From Bacteroidota bacterium (GTDB lineage: Bacteria > Bacteroidota > Bacteroidia > Bacteroidales > WCHB1-69), in the NCBI GenBank assembly GCA_022708105.1, contig JAKIZI010000015.1:1-36815 (forward strand): 36,815 nt of DNA, written 5' to 3'. Positions 1 to 10,045 of this stretch are shown piece after piece. The position numbers and the translations under genes are program-made. The first letter of the stretch is position 1. Every line of letters begins with the position of its first letter. A model generated the notes under the pieces. That model searched no databases. It had not been told where the DNA came from and saw only the letters and a program-made list of their open reading frames with translations.

Positions 1-553
1 CTCCGGGGTAGGAGAGTCCTAAAATTTTAGCTGCTTTGTCGAAGGCTTCGCCGGCAGCATCATCGATTGTTCTGCCCAAAATTTCCATATCAAAATAATC
101 ATGAACTTTAAGAATGAGGGTATGCCCTCCGGAAACAGTCAGACATAGAAACGGAAATTCGGGTTTTCTTTTAGGTTGTTCGGTTTTGTCCAAAAATACC
201 GACAAAACATGACCTTGTAAATGGTCAACTTCAATCAGTGGAATGCCTAAACTATATGCCATTGCTTTTGCAAATGAACTCCCTATCAATAGGGAACCGA
301 GTAATCCGGGCCCATTTGTATACGCAATTGCAGATAATTGATTTTTATTTATCTTTGCACGTTTGAGTGCTGTGTCTATCACCGGAATAATGTTTTGTTG
401 ATGTGCACGGGAAGCCAATTCCGGAACCACACCGCCAAACTCGGAATGAACTTTTTGTGAGGCAATTACGTTTGATAAGATGGTGTTGTTGGCAATTACA
501 GAGGCAGAGGTGTCATCACAAGAAGATTCAATACCAAGAATATAGGTTGACAT
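1..553 (-). CDS. tsaD: tRNA N6-adenosine threonylcarbamoyltransferase TsaD (5' part, cut by window edge)
   Basis: TsaD is the catalytic subunit that transfers the threonylcarbamoyl group from threonylcarbamoyl-AMP to A37 of ANN-decoding tRNAs, in the cytoplasm with TsaB and TsaE. I translated the minus strand from the ATG at 553. It begins [19 protein letters not shown], the family's N-terminal ATPase signature, and continues with [10 protein letters not shown], the metal-site motif HLQGH (the two His residues, near residues 111 and 115 in the family) and LTVSGGHT. The frame stays open to base 1, so about 184 of the usual 330-340 residues are present and the C-terminus lies outside the window. 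The start codon is only 12 bp from the divergent tamB start, so its promoter must lie within or across the tamB 5' end. Identity is near certain. Confidence 0.96.
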   Translation of the reverse strand, partial: MSTYILGIESSCDDTSASVIANNTILSNVIASQKVHSEFGGVVPELASRAHQQNIIPVIDTALKRAKINKNQLSAIAYTNGPGLLGSLLIGSSFAKAMAYSLGIPLIEVDHLQGHVLSVFLDKTEQPKRKPEFPFLCLTVSGGHTLILKVHDYFDMEILGRTIDDAAGEAFDKAAKILGLSYPG

Positions 554-565
554 AATTATACAGTT

Positions 566-3500
566 TTGGGGCACAAAATTACTAAAAAAATCGGGAAAAT
601 AGGAAAAATCCTCCTCTGGGCTGTGATTATATTCATAACTCTTGATTTTTTAATTGTGGGTGCGCTGTTTATTAAGCCGATTCAAAATGCTTTGGTGGAT
701 AAAGTTACCCAAAGTTTGTCCGACAAATGGAAAAGTGAGATTTCAATCCAAAATATTTATTTAACACCTACTTTTCAATTGGAGGTTTATGGATTTGTGA
801 TCAAAGATTATCGTCATAATGATATGATTCGTGTTGATTATGCCAAAACGAGATTTAAAAGACTGAAACTATCTCCGATGTATCTTCATTTCGGTACGAT
901 TGTTGGGGAAGGTGGGGAAGTTGTAGTTCGCCAATATAAAGGGGATGAACGTGTTAATATTGCTCTTTGGGCGGATAATTTTAAAAAGAAGGAAACTCGT
1001 TTTTTGCTCAAAGCAGATAGACTTAGATTGGATGGAGTAGAATTTCGATATGAAAATGATGAAAAGCGATTGTATCAAAAGAATTCTGACATTGATTATG
1101 CCTATTTTGTTTTGAGTGATATCCATTTTGATTGTCTTCACTTTACGGTTAATCGTGCCGATATATCAGCTAAAATAAATCGCTTAGGTTTTAATCAATA
1201 TACAGGTTTTGAATTGCTCAATGCATCCGGAGATTTCAGAATTAATGAACATCAATTAACGTTAAATAATGCACTTGTCGTTACTTCCAAGAGCCATGTA
1301 TTTATGGATTTGGCTTTTCAGTATTCCGATTGGAGCTCTTTGGGTGAATTTGTGGATAGTGTAAATTTGCAAGTTGATGTTCGGCCTTCTACACTTAATA
1401 CCGAAGATGTTGCCTATTTTGTTCCTTCATTAAAAGGAATGACGAATAGTGTTATTCTTAAAGGAAAAGTAAAAGGACCTGTTAATGATATTAACCTGCA
1501 ATCATTACATGTAAATTATGGAAATAGCACCTTTGTAGAGGGTGATTTTTATCTTCAAAATATTACAGATATGCGAAAATTGAATATGGATTTGGATATT
1601 CGGAATTCAAATTTCAATTTTTCAGAATTAGCAATGATTGGGTTGCCCGGAAAGAAGCAGATGCCAATTCCAAAATCTTTGTTGCCCATGACAAATTGTA
1701 ATTTGACAGGTGATTTTTCCGGACGTCTGACTCAATTTTCCACAGCTTTAAACATCAATTCTACATTTGGGAGTGCATTAGTTGATTTTTCTGTTTCTGA
1801 TTCTACCGGAGAATTGGCATATTCAGGGGAAATAGGTGTTCCTCAATTAAATCTCGGAAAATTAATAAACCAAGAGCCAATTTTGGGCCATCTTTCTATG
1901 GAGACTGAAATTATAGGAAAAGCACAAATGCCTTTCGATAATAAGGATTTTTTTACTTCAATTGAGGCTGTTGTTACTGGAAGAGTAAATAAAATTCAAT
2001 TAAAAGAATATATGCTCCAAAATGTCGATTTTAAAGGAGTGTATGCGGATCGTAAATATAGGGCAACCGTTGATTCCAAAGACACGAATATATGCTTTTC
2101 ACTTGATGGAAATGTGGATCTTACCGGGCAATTACCCAATTATATAGCTTCGTTGTCAATTTCAGACCTTGCCGCCGGAAAGATTGCAGCACAATTTAAA
2201 ACAGTAGACAGTCTTACTGCTCAAGGCTTCGACAAGGTAATTTATTTTGCGCAAAAATATCCGGATCTTCATCTTTCTGTAAATTCTCTGAAAATCAATG
2301 GGAATGCTTCAAATATTGATAATTTAACCGGAGCCTTGATGCTTGATTCTCTTTCTTATGTACAAGATGGGAAAGTTTTTCGGACAAAAGCTTTGCGTTT
2401 TATTGCACTAAATACGGAGGGTGTTCGCAAATACAGATTAACCTCTGATATTGTCAATGCATCTATGTCCACGACCTATCCAATTTCAAAACTTTTGGAT
2501 ACACTTTCCGAATTGGCTTATCGCTATGTCCCAAATCTTATGCCTGAAAAGAAAACTTCAGAAGGAGAGAAATTATCTGCTCATTTAGAAAATGCCTCGG
2601 ATCAGTACCTCTCTTTTCAGTTAGAGACTTATCAAACGCGTCAATTACTTGCGTTTTTCACTCCCGGTTTGGCAATTGCACCTACCTCTAAAATCTTTTT
2701 TTATATCAATTCCCAACATGATCGTGATAGTATTGATGTTCGAACACGTTATATTCGTTTAAATCCGAAAATGCGTATTTCTAATCTACGATTAAAAGGA
2801 AAAGAAATGGAGAATCAAACTTTTTCTCTCACGTGTATAGTTGATTCATTTAGTTTTCCGGTAAATGATAATACGTTTTCTTTTAAGAATATCAATCTGA
2901 ATTCGGCTGTTGAATGCAATCGAGTGCAGTATGATTTGAACTGGAAAAATCCCGAATCTGTCTCTTTATTGCCTTCTCAACTCTCGGGAATAGTTCAATT
3001 TTCAAATTTGTCTCATTATATTCTTCAATTTTATAATGAATCAGAGTTAGCGATTAAGAATTATCGTTGGCATTTTAATGATGAAAATCAAATTCAAATA
3101 AAGAAAGATCGTATTGAGTTTGACAATCTTTTGCTCTCGGCAGATAAGAGTAGTTTGAAGTTAGATGGAACTTTTTCTCAAAAAGAAAATTTACCTTTAA
3201 AAATTGATATTACAAATGTAGACCTTTCTATTTTAAATTCGTTTTTCGACAATAAAAGTATTAATTTGGGAGGAGATATCTCTTCTGAATTTAATTTTTC
3301 AGTTGAAAAAGGGAAAAATATACTTAACGGAAAAGCTTTAATCAGTGATTTTGTATTTAATGAAACCAAATTTGGAAATATATTTGTTTTAGCTACTTTG
3401 CCGACACAAAACGATGTGCGATTCGTGGGTGGAATTTATACTTCAGAAAATAGTATAAACTCTGCTGATATTACCAATTATTCCTATGCTTCTTTTGAAA

Positions 3501-5215
3501 AAGAAAAAGGAAAAATAGCTTTACTTAATGGGGGCTATGATATTAAAAATAAGCAATTTGCTGTTTATACAAACGTTTCTTCACTTGATGTCGGATTTCT
3601 TCAGCCTTTCTTATCCTCATTCAGTCATTATGTGAAAGGGGATGCTTCAGCAGAATTGGCTTTTATTGCGAAACCGGATACTTTTTATTTTGACGGAAAA
3701 GTTCTTTTGAAAAAAGCTGAATTGGGAATAGCTCCTCTTAATACAATATACAAAATTGAAAATCAGAAGATTGAATTTAATCAAACAGGACTTGAATTTA
3801 ATAAAATTGTACTCAAAGATAAGTATGATAATCAGGCAATTTTAAATGGTTATGTCCATCATAATAAATTTAAAAACATGAAACTGAATCTGACTATTGA
3901 GTCGGATAGAATTTTAGTTCTTAATACTGCAAAGTCACTTGATATGCCTTTTTATGGAGATGGATTTGTTAAAGGAAAAATTTTAATCAGCGGAGATGAG
4001 AAAAAATTGAAGTTCTCGGGAAATAATATTGTCACCGGTAAAGGAACAAACTTCTTTTTGCCTCTCTATTTCAGTGAAAGTACTTCAGAATCAGACGTAA
4101 TTGTTTTCAAAGCACCTCCTAATGTAGAAAAAAGTATACAAAATCCAAAAGAACAGGAAAATGCGATGGAAATGGAGTTTGACTTTAATGTTACTATTAC
4201 TCCAGATGCTATGGTGCAAATTGAATTGGACCCATCTATTGGCGGAACATTACAAGCACGGGTAGAAGGCCCGCTCCGATTTATGTACAGCACCTCTTCC
4301 GACATGTCGCTCACAGGAACTTTAGCCTTGCAATCCGGATCGTTCCATTTGACATTAAAAGATATAATTGATAAAAAGTTAACGTTAACTCCGGGTGGGA
4401 CTATCAATTTTGTAGGCCCAATTGATCTTGCAACTGTTAATTTAAGCGGAGTATACAAAACAAATGCTTCTCTAAATGAAATCATTTCACAAGATATTGC
4501 GGGAGCCACGAACCTTAGACGCACTCCGGTAAATGCATATATTCACCTTATTGGGAGTCTTTTTAATCCTTCTATTGATTTTTCTTTTGAATTGCCAAAT
4601 AGTTCCAATGATATATCTACCCTCTTTTATAGTGCCATTGATACTACTGTAGCCGAAAACCGAACACGACAATTTTTTTCTTTGCTTGTTCTCGGGAAAT
4701 TTGAGTCATCGGAGCAAAATACAACAAATATGGTTGCCTCTGCAGTTGAATATTCGGGGGTGGAACTCTTAACCAATACCATTAATAATTTTATTTCTCA
4801 AAATTTAAAATATGTTGATATCGGCCTTAAGTATAGAAATGCTGATGAAACGCATGCCGAAGAGTATAGTGTTTCCGCATCAACAAGCCTTTTTAATGAT
4901 AGAATTATTATTGAAGGAAGTTTCGGCTATACCAACGATAAAACAAATAATTTCGACAATGGGACTAATTTTATTGGAGATTATAGTATTGAATATGCAT
5001 TGAATGAATCTAAAAATTGGAGAGTTAAGGTATTTAATGTAACCAATCAATTTTCTTCTTTAACCCAATCTTCACCATATGCTCAAGGGGTTGCTGTTAT
5101 TTTTAAAAAAGAGTTTAATAATAAAAAAGATTTTCTGGAAAGTTGGAAAAGTCCTTCCAAAAAGAAAGTAATCAGAAGTAATGTAAAATCAACAAAAAGT
5201 ACCTTAAAAGATTAA
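566..5215 (+). CDS. tamB: TamB-like translocation/assembly module protein (DUF490 C-terminal domain)
   Basis: This is a very large (1549 aa) AsmA/TamB-type envelope protein. The family spans the periplasm as a beta-rich bridge tied to the inner membrane and is linked to outer-membrane protein assembly and lipid transport between membranes. Visible features are a basic N-terminus, one membrane anchor (about residues 16-36), a long region of repeated beta-strand pattern, and a C-terminal TamB domain (about 1150-1480) with the family-typical stretches [25 protein letters not shown] and [19 protein letters not shown]. The start is TTG at 566: the frame has a stop at 548-550, no ATG precedes the anchor, and the basic residues fit a signal anchor. 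The next gene begins 12 bp after its stop, so the two are probably co-transcribed. The divergent tsaD-tamB pairing is, as I recall, common in Bacteroidales. Function is inferred from family only. Confidence 0.9.
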   Translation: MGHKITKKIGKIGKILLWAVIIFITLDFLIVGALFIKPIQNALVDKVTQSLSDKWKSEISIQNIYLTPTFQLEVYGFVIKDYRHNDMIRVDYAKTRFKRLKLSPMYLHFGTIVGEGGEVVVRQYKGDERVNIALWADNFKKKETRFLLKADRLRLDGVEFRYENDEKRLYQKNSDIDYAYFVLSDIHFDCLHFTVNRADISAKINRLGFNQYTGFELLNASGDFRINEHQLTLNNALVVTSKSHVFMDLAFQYSDWSSLGEFVDSVNLQVDVRPSTLNTEDVAYFVPSLKGMTNSVILKGKVKGPVNDINLQSLHVNYGNSTFVEGDFYLQNITDMRKLNMDLDIRNSNFNFSELAMIGLPGKKQMPIPKSLLPMTNCNLTGDFSGRLTQFSTALNINSTFGSALVDFSVSDSTGELAYSGEIGVPQLNLGKLINQEPILGHLSMETEIIGKAQMPFDNKDFFTSIEAVVTGRVNKIQLKEYMLQNVDFKGVYADRKYRATVDSKDTNICFSLDGNVDLTGQLPNYIASLSISDLAAGKIAAQFKTVDSLTAQGFDKVIYFAQKYPDLHLSVNSLKINGNASNIDNLTGALMLDSLSYVQDGKVFRTKALRFIALNTEGVRKYRLTSDIVNASMSTTYPISKLLDTLSELAYRYVPNLMPEKKTSEGEKLSAHLENASDQYLSFQLETYQTRQLLAFFTPGLAIAPTSKIFFYINSQHDRDSIDVRTRYIRLNPKMRISNLRLKGKEMENQTFSLTCIVDSFSFPVNDNTFSFKNINLNSAVECNRVQYDLNWKNPESVSLLPSQLSGIVQFSNLSHYILQFYNESELAIKNYRWHFNDENQIQIKKDRIEFDNLLLSADKSSLKLDGTFSQKENLPLKIDITNVDLSILNSFFDNKSINLGGDISSEFNFSVEKGKNILNGKALISDFVFNETKFGNIFVLATLPTQNDVRFVGGIYTSENSINSADITNYSYASFEKEKGKIALLNGGYDIKNKQFAVYTNVSSLDVGFLQPFLSSFSHYVKGDASAELAFIAKPDTFYFDGKVLLKKAELGIAPLNTIYKIENQKIEFNQTGLEFNKIVLKDKYDNQAILNGYVHHNKFKNMKLNLTIESDRILVLNTAKSLDMPFYGDGFVKGKILISGDEKKLKFSGNNIVTGKGTNFFLPLYFSESTSESDVIVFKAPPNVEKSIQNPKEQENAMEMEFDFNVTITPDAMVQIELDPSIGGTLQARVEGPLRFMYSTSSDMSLTGTLALQSGSFHLTLKDIIDKKLTLTPGGTINFVGPIDLATVNLSGVYKTNASLNEIISQDIAGATNLRRTPVNAYIHLIGSLFNPSIDFSFELPNSSNDISTLFYSAIDTTVAENRTRQFFSLLVLGKFESSEQNTTNMVASAVEYSGVELLTNTINNFISQNLKYVDIGLKYRNADETHAEEYSVSASTSLFNDRIIIEGSFGYTNDKTNNFDNGTNFIGDYSIEYALNESKNWRVKVFNVTNQFSSLTQSSPYAQGVAVIFKKEFNNKKDFLESWKSPSKKKVIRSNVKSTKSTLKD

Positions 5216-5227
5216 TATTATTACAAT

Positions 5228-6310
5228 ATGAATAATAATAGAATTATTGCGATATTGCTTTTCCTTATTGCTATGTCTGCGGCAGCTTGGTTTTTTTCAG
5301 ATATTCTGATTTATATGTTTATTGCACTTGTTCTGGCAATTTTAGGAACTCCTTTGGTTAATTTAATGATGAAAATTAAGTATAAAAAAGTTCAAATGCC
5401 TAAAAGCTTAGCTGCCCTTATTACCATGTTGGTTATGCTGACTCTTTTTGTGCTCTTTTTTCGCTATTTTGTTCCACTTATCGTTTCTGAAATTCAACAA
5501 ATTCTGAGTATTGAAACAACGCTAATTACGGATAATTTGTACTTATGGATGCAAAAATCTGAAACAATTCTTAAAGAACACGGTTTTTTGCTTCAAGAAG
5601 AATACCTTGCAGATATTATCACCGTCCAGATGAAGCAATTGTTACAAAAATTTAGCCTAACCTCTGTTTTTGGAAATGCAATACAATTAATCTCTGCTAT
5701 GATTATCGGACTATTTTCTGTTTTATTTATGACGTTCTTTTCTCTTAAAGATAATCAAATCTTTTTTAAATTAATTCGTAAAGTCATCCCTGTATCTTAT
5801 CGAGATAATTTTACCAATATTGTACAAGCAATTAAAAAACAGTTGGTTCAATATTTTTCCGGAGTTTTTATTGAAATGTTGATTGTAGGCTCTTTAGAAG
5901 GATTGCTGTGTTATATTTTAGGAGTTCCCAATCCTTTATTGATAGGTTTCCTTGGAGGATTGCTGAATATTATTCCTTATGTAGGGCCTCTGATAGCTTT
6001 AGCATTGAGCAGTTTTATCGCTTTGGCCGGAATTTTTCCGCTGTCTCCTGATTCTGCTGCTATCTCCATGCTTTTAATCAAAGTCATCTCAGCATTTGCA
6101 ATAACCAAATTATTAGATGATTTTGTGCTACAACCCTTAATTTATGGAAAAAGTGTTCATGCACATCCGCTTGAAATCTTTATTGTCATTCTTGTTGCCG
6201 GTCATGTGGGAGGAGTTTTGGGAATGATCTTCGCAGTACCTGCCTATTCATTGTTGAGAATTATTCTGAAAGAGTTTTTCTCTCAGTATTATTCAGGAGA
6301 TGATATGTAA
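5228..6310 (+). CDS. AI-2E family transporter (PerM/TqsA-like integral membrane protein)
   Basis: The protein is 360 aa and strongly hydrophobic. Two helices lie at the N-terminus (about 6-42), a third at about 65-90, then a soluble segment (about 95-150) and several helices to the C-terminus. The stretch around residues 233-262 (NPLLIGFLGGLLNIIPYVGP) is the conserved core signature of the AI-2E/PerM family, and the end (HVGGVLGMIFAVPAYSLLRI) also matches. Members include TqsA, implicated in autoinducer-2 export, and PerM-like permeases. Substrates are unknown for most, so I do not assign one. It starts with ATG 12 bp after the tamB stop, which suggests one transcript and perhaps an envelope-related role. 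The length is normal for the family. No clear terminator follows. Confidence 0.88.
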   Translation: MNNNRIIAILLFLIAMSAAAWFFSDILIYMFIALVLAILGTPLVNLMMKIKYKKVQMPKSLAALITMLVMLTLFVLFFRYFVPLIVSEIQQILSIETTLITDNLYLWMQKSETILKEHGFLLQEEYLADIITVQMKQLLQKFSLTSVFGNAIQLISAMIIGLFSVLFMTFFSLKDNQIFFKLIRKVIPVSYRDNFTNIVQAIKKQLVQYFSGVFIEMLIVGSLEGLLCYILGVPNPLLIGFLGGLLNIIPYVGPLIALALSSFIALAGIFPLSPDSAAISMLLIKVISAFAITKLLDDFVLQPLIYGKSVHAHPLEIFIVILVAGHVGGVLGMIFAVPAYSLLRIILKEFFSQYYSGDDM

Positions 6311-6371
6311 TTTTTTGATACTTTTTTCGTTAAACATCAAAAGGATAAATGCATGGAATTGTTTTTATGTG

Positions 6372-6379
6372 TATCTTTG
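6372..6379 (+). promoter_or_regulatory. Bacteroidota -7 element upstream of the metal operon
   Basis: TATCTTTG matches the TAnnTTTG -7 consensus of Bacteroidota housekeeping promoters and lies 29 bp before the GTG start at 6409, in the gap after the AI-2E gene. No convincing TTTG -33 element is found 19-21 bp upstream, so this may be a weak or activated promoter. It suggests that the 6409-9622 genes form their own transcription unit. Confidence 0.45.
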
Positions 6380-6408
6380 CAATGTGAAATAGAAAGTTTT
6401 ATAAAATC

Positions 6409-6843
6409 GTGAAAAAACAACATTGTCACTTTTTTACTTTTTTACTGCTTGTTGTATATTTTGTATTTTCTTCGGGAATTGCAATAACAGTGCATCATTG
6501 CTGTGACCATTGTCGTGAATACGTGGCTCAACAATGTTGTGAAGACCATGGAGACGAGGAATCTTGCGAAATACCGAATGCAGAGAAATCGGATTCTCAT
6601 CACCATCATGCACACGATAAGTATTATTTTTTTAAAATTAAAGATTTTTATAAAGCCTCTCAATCCGTAATTCCTGCTCATTGGCAATGGATACAAGTCG
6701 GAGAAGAAGCTTTCCTTACACAATTTTTCAGCAATCTTTCTCTTGAAAAAAGATTAAAAGAAAATATTTTTATTCCCTCTTTTTTCCACCTCCAAGGAGA
6801 TCGATTACTAGATTTTCTTCATCAACGGGTGTATTACGCATAA
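6409..6843 (+). CDS. Small exported Cys/His-rich protein, HYC_CC_PP-like
   Basis: The protein is 144 aa. It has a short basic N-terminus and a hydrophobic segment (about residues 8-27) that acts as a signal peptide or anchor. A Cys/His-rich section follows: HHCCDHC, QQCC, and then a His run (SDSHHHHAHDKYYFFKIKDFY). This layout matches small Bacteroidota proteins of the HYC_CC_PP type, which I know as uncharacterised proteins often found beside metal-related TonB receptors. The clustered thiols and imidazoles imply metal binding in the periplasm, with copper the most likely guess. Translation begins at GTG 6409 (MKKQHCHFF...), since no ATG lies near the hydrophobic segment. It precedes the TonB-dependent receptor by about 90 bp, and that gap contains an AU-rich hairpin. 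The function is inference; no enzyme domain is seen. Confidence 0.75.
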   Translation: MKKQHCHFFTFLLLVVYFVFSSGIAITVHHCCDHCREYVAQQCCEDHGDEESCEIPNAEKSDSHHHHAHDKYYFFKIKDFYKASQSVIPAHWQWIQVGEEAFLTQFFSNLSLEKRLKENIFIPSFFHLQGDRLLDFLHQRVYYA

Positions 6844-6867
6844 TTAATTGATTTTATATTAGTTACT

Positions 6868-6899
6868 AATCTTTCTTTATAAAAAAATAAAGAGAGATT
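6868..6899 (+). other. AU-rich RNA hairpin between the Cys/His protein and the receptor gene
   Basis: AATCTTTCTTTAT (6868-6880) pairs with ATAAAGAGAGATT (6887-6899) across an A6 loop, giving a 13-bp stem with one mismatch. No T-run follows, so it is not a standard intrinsic terminator. It lies in the roughly 90-bp gap between two genes of one operon, where it could stabilise or partition the mRNA. The structure is seen in the sequence; the role is inference. Confidence 0.5.
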
Positions 6900-6933
6900 C
6901 AATGAATTATAAATCAAAATAATTATGTACATT

Positions 6934-9189
6934 ATGAAAAAATATATCATCCTTATCATTGGGTGGCTTTGCTTTATTCAGATAGGAAATGCCCAACAAT
7001 CACTTCGAGGCAAAGTAATGGAATATAATGAAGCAGAAGAAGGAACTCCAGTGGTCGGGGCAATCTTACAGTGGCAAAATACCAGTGTAGGAACCGTTAC
7101 TGACCAAAATGGAATGTTTGCGCTTCCGAAAGTAGAAGAATCTAATATATTGATTGTGAGATATTCTACATATCAAAATGATACCATTACAGTGGAACGA
7201 AATCGCACAGAGTTAAATATAGTGCTTTCTACAGCCCATAGTCTTCCCGCAATTTCTGTTGAGGCAAGCAGACAAGGCGCCTACATTTCAGTTAAACCAA
7301 TATTAACCACAGTTATTTCTACTGATGGACTCCGCAAAGCAGCTTGTTGTAATCTTTCAGAGAGTTTTGACAATACGGTGGCTGTTGATGTTGAATATGC
7401 AGATGCCGTGAGTGGGGCCAAGCAAATATCAATGCTTGGGCTTGCCGGAATTTATAGTCAAATCCTTCTTGAAAATACTCCTTATATTCGTTTGCTTTCT
7501 AATCAATTCGGATTGGGCTATGTTCCCGGAACTTGGATGGAAGGAATTAGTATTTCAAAAGGAACTGCTTCTGTAACAAATGGATATGAGGCAATTACAG
7601 GCCAGATTAATGTTGATTATAAAAAACCTGAAACCAATACAGAAAAGCTATTCATTAATCTATATGGAAGTTCTATGGGAAAAGCTGAATTTAATTTGAA
7701 TTCAGTATTTAAAATAAAAGAAAATCTTTCCACCATGTTATTACTACATACAGAGGGACAGTTTGCTAAATTAGATATGAATCATGACTCTTTTATTGAT
7801 ATTCCGATTAATTATCAAGTAAATGCAATGAATCGCTGGGATTATCAAAAACCGGGGAAATTTGAAGGCAGAACGATGTTGAGTTATATGTGGGAAGATA
7901 GAATGGGGGGGCAAATGAAATACAATTATAAAACTCCCGCCGGGATGGATTCACTTTATGGGCTTAGAATAGGAACGAATAAATTAAATGTGATTACCAA
8001 AAATGGTTTTTTGTTGGAAGGAGAGCATGAAAGTATAGGAACGGTATTGGCTTTTACTTTTCATCATAATAAATCTTTCTTTGGTAAAAAGAACTACAAT
8101 GCACAACAGATTAGCGGTTATGCCAATGTTCTTTATTCCAATAGATACGGACAGAGTGAACGTCATAAACTTACCGTTGGAGGAAGTTTACAGATGGATT
8201 TTCTGGATGAACAATTATCGAATATTACTCAAACTGTAGGTCAAGAAAATTTAACTCGCGAAGAAATTGTTCCCGGACTTTTTGGAGAGTATTCTTATAC
8301 TATTGACGATAAGCTGGTTGTTATGGGTGGAATGAGATTAGATTATAATGCTTTCTATAAAATGCTTTTTTGGACACCTCGAATTCATCTAAAATGGGTG
8401 CCTGTTCCCAACAGCTCTTTTCGTATATCTGCAGGAAAAGGTTATCGAACTGCTAACGTTTTAGCCGAAAATCTTTCTTTAATGATCAGTAACCGTACTT
8501 TTAATTTTTCAAAAAATCTAAAACCGGAAGAGGCATATAACGCCGGAATTAGCTTTGTCCAGTCTTTTGATATGAAAGGCGGAAAGTCGAATTTCTCCAT
8601 CGACTATTTTTATACCTATTTTATGAATCAAGTTTTAATAGATTTTGACCAAAATCCTCAAAAAGTGTTTGTATATAACCTAAATGACGAGGGCATAAGC
8701 GGCAAATCTTATTCGCACTCAATTCAAGCAGAAATGACTTTTTATCCATTAAAACGATTTGAAATAATAGTTGCTTATCGTTTTAACAATGTATGGCAGA
8801 CTACGGCCGGAGATTTGCAGCAAAAAGCATTGGTTAGTCCACACAAAGCTTTGTTAAATCTTAACTATGCTACAAAATTTGATAAGTGGAAATTTAATCT
8901 TACGTTGCAATATAATAGCTCTATGCGTCTTCCAAATACAAGTATAAATCCGCCGGAATACCAACTGCCGGATCAATCTCCTGACTTTTTCATCTTAAAT
9001 GCCCAAATTACCAAAAAGTTCAGAACATGGGAAATTTATGCAGGCGGAGAAAATTTGTTGAATTATAAACAAAAAAATCCAATCTTATCTGCTGATAATC
9101 CTTTCGGAGAGCATTTCGATGCATCCATCATATATGCTCCTATAACAGGTGCCATGGGATATCTTGGAATTCGTTGGACTCTTAATTAA
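6934..9189 (+). CDS. TonB-dependent outer-membrane receptor, probably for a metal (copper-type operon)
   Basis: The protein is about 751 aa. A signal peptide (MKKYIILIIGWLCFIQIGNAQQ) is followed by a CarboxypepD_reg-like beta-sandwich (about residues 25-110), a plug domain (about 110-220, with ISMLGLAGIYSQILLENTPY and GYEAITGQINVDYKKP) and a 22-stranded barrel ending in GYLGIRWTLN. An in-frame ATG at 6925 would add MYI. I prefer 6934 because it gives a typical MKK signal start. The plug begins with a Cys pair (AACCNLSESF), which I recall as typical of one receptor subfamily associated with heavy-metal proteins. Its neighbours on both sides are Cys-rich, so a role in taking up copper or another soft metal, or a metal chelate, is likely but unproven. 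TonB/ExbBD are not in the window. Confidence 0.9.
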   Translation: MKKYIILIIGWLCFIQIGNAQQSLRGKVMEYNEAEEGTPVVGAILQWQNTSVGTVTDQNGMFALPKVEESNILIVRYSTYQNDTITVERNRTELNIVLSTAHSLPAISVEASRQGAYISVKPILTTVISTDGLRKAACCNLSESFDNTVAVDVEYADAVSGAKQISMLGLAGIYSQILLENTPYIRLLSNQFGLGYVPGTWMEGISISKGTASVTNGYEAITGQINVDYKKPETNTEKLFINLYGSSMGKAEFNLNSVFKIKENLSTMLLLHTEGQFAKLDMNHDSFIDIPINYQVNAMNRWDYQKPGKFEGRTMLSYMWEDRMGGQMKYNYKTPAGMDSLYGLRIGTNKLNVITKNGFLLEGEHESIGTVLAFTFHHNKSFFGKKNYNAQQISGYANVLYSNRYGQSERHKLTVGGSLQMDFLDEQLSNITQTVGQENLTREEIVPGLFGEYSYTIDDKLVVMGGMRLDYNAFYKMLFWTPRIHLKWVPVPNSSFRISAGKGYRTANVLAENLSLMISNRTFNFSKNLKPEEAYNAGISFVQSFDMKGGKSNFSIDYFYTYFMNQVLIDFDQNPQKVFVYNLNDEGISGKSYSHSIQAEMTFYPLKRFEIIVAYRFNNVWQTTAGDLQQKALVSPHKALLNLNYATKFDKWKFNLTLQYNSSMRLPNTSINPPEYQLPDQSPDFFILNAQITKKFRTWEIYAGGENLLNYKQKNPILSADNPFGEHFDASIIYAPITGAMGYLGIRWTLN

Positions 9190-9232
9190 ACCTTTTTATA
9201 AACCAAATTAATTTATTAAAAATCAAAAAAGT

Positions 9233-9622
9233 ATGAAAAAAATTGTTTTAATCGCGTTTATAACGCTAATCGGATTGACTGCATGGAGTCAAGAAGCAAA
9301 AAATGCTACTGTTGTGATTCAAACCAACGGAGTATGTAAAATGTGTCATGACCTAATGCAAAAAAATGTTCCTTTTTTTAAAGGGGTTACAGATTTTAGT
9401 TATGATGATGCAACCTCAAAAGTTACGGTTGTATATAATCCTCAAAAAACTACTCCCGATGAAATAAGACTGGGAATTAGTAAATTAGGATACAATGCAG
9501 ATCAAGTTAAAGCAGATCCGGAAGCTCGTGCCAAACTTCCTGCTTGTTGCAGAGCAGAAAAGAATGCACATTCCGGTTGTTCTCACCAAAAAAGTGGGAG
9601 TGGGTGCGGAGGTCATAAATAG
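9233..9622 (+). CDS. Periplasmic heavy-metal-associated (HMA-like) CxxC protein
   Basis: The protein is 129 aa with a signal peptide (MKKIVLIAFITLIGLTAWSQ). An HMA-like ferredoxin fold follows (about residues 25-95), with the metal site GVCKMCHDLM (Cys35, Cys38) in the usual loop after the first strand and KVTVVYNP and EIRLGISKLGYNA as the later strand and helix. The C-terminal tail adds many more ligands: ACC, GCSH, and GCGGHK at the end. Classical HMA chaperones use MxCxxC; here the Met is replaced by Val (NGVCKMC). It begins 43 bp after the receptor stop and ends the operon before a terminator. I infer that it accepts or sequesters metal brought in by, or kept from, the receptor. Cu(I) or another soft metal is most probable. 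Confidence 0.85.
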   Translation: MKKIVLIAFITLIGLTAWSQEAKNATVVIQTNGVCKMCHDLMQKNVPFFKGVTDFSYDDATSKVTVVYNPQKTTPDEIRLGISKLGYNADQVKADPEARAKLPACCRAEKNAHSGCSHQKSGSGCGGHK

Positions 9623-9662
9623 GAAACTCCTCTTTAATATTTCTATTAACTCAATTATTTAT

Positions 9663-9694
9663 AGGAACGGGTTGTAAAAATCCGTTCCTTTTTT
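9663..9694 (+). terminator. Rho-independent terminator of the metal operon
   Basis: AGGAACGG (9663-9670) pairs perfectly with CCGTTCCT (9682-9689) across an 11-nt loop and is followed by a T-run. It lies 40 bp downstream of the HMA-like gene stop and closes the 6409-9622 unit. Confidence 0.85.
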
Positions 9695-9759
9695 ATTAGT
9701 AATTCATGATAAAATCAGGATAACTAAGAGCGAACTCAATTTCGTATGAGAAAAATGAT

Positions 9760-9782
9760 CGCAAAGGTGCTAAGACGCAAAG
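9760..9782 (+). repeat. Dispersed short repeat, copy 1
   Basis: The core is CGCAAAG, two variable bases (GT here), then GCTAAGACGCAAAG. A second copy with only those two bases changed lies at 32504-32526, 22.7 kb away. A further CGCAAAG word follows at 9846-9852. Both copies are intergenic. Similar CGCAAAG-rich intergenic repeats are, as I recall, widespread in Bacteroidota and other environmental genomes. No function is known to me. Confidence 0.7.
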
Positions 9783-10045
9783 TTTTGCCATCCGAGGCGT
9801 GAGGGATTTAGGTTCTAAGTCCGAAGGTAAGGTAGGCGATGGTGCCGCAAAGATAAGTCAGAAATTTACATTTATTATTTCGTATTTTAAATTGAAATTA
9901 AAATGATTTTTTCATTAATGCAAAATGCTTTTTCATTATCAATTTATGATAAAATACTCGTCTCTTTACATATTATTTACAAAAAAAAGTGAATAAAAGT
10001 TAGAAAAACTAAAATTATAAACGGTATTTTTCCTTAATTCCTTTA

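Noticed and set aside
4066..4524. A 152-codon open frame antisense to tamB
   Set aside because: It lies wholly inside the TamB C-terminal coding region, has no recognisable domain, and its composition follows the sense codons.
9746..9802. An 18-codon frame starting ATG in the gene-free stretch
   Set aside because: It overlaps the dispersed repeat, has no ribosome site and resembles no known small protein.
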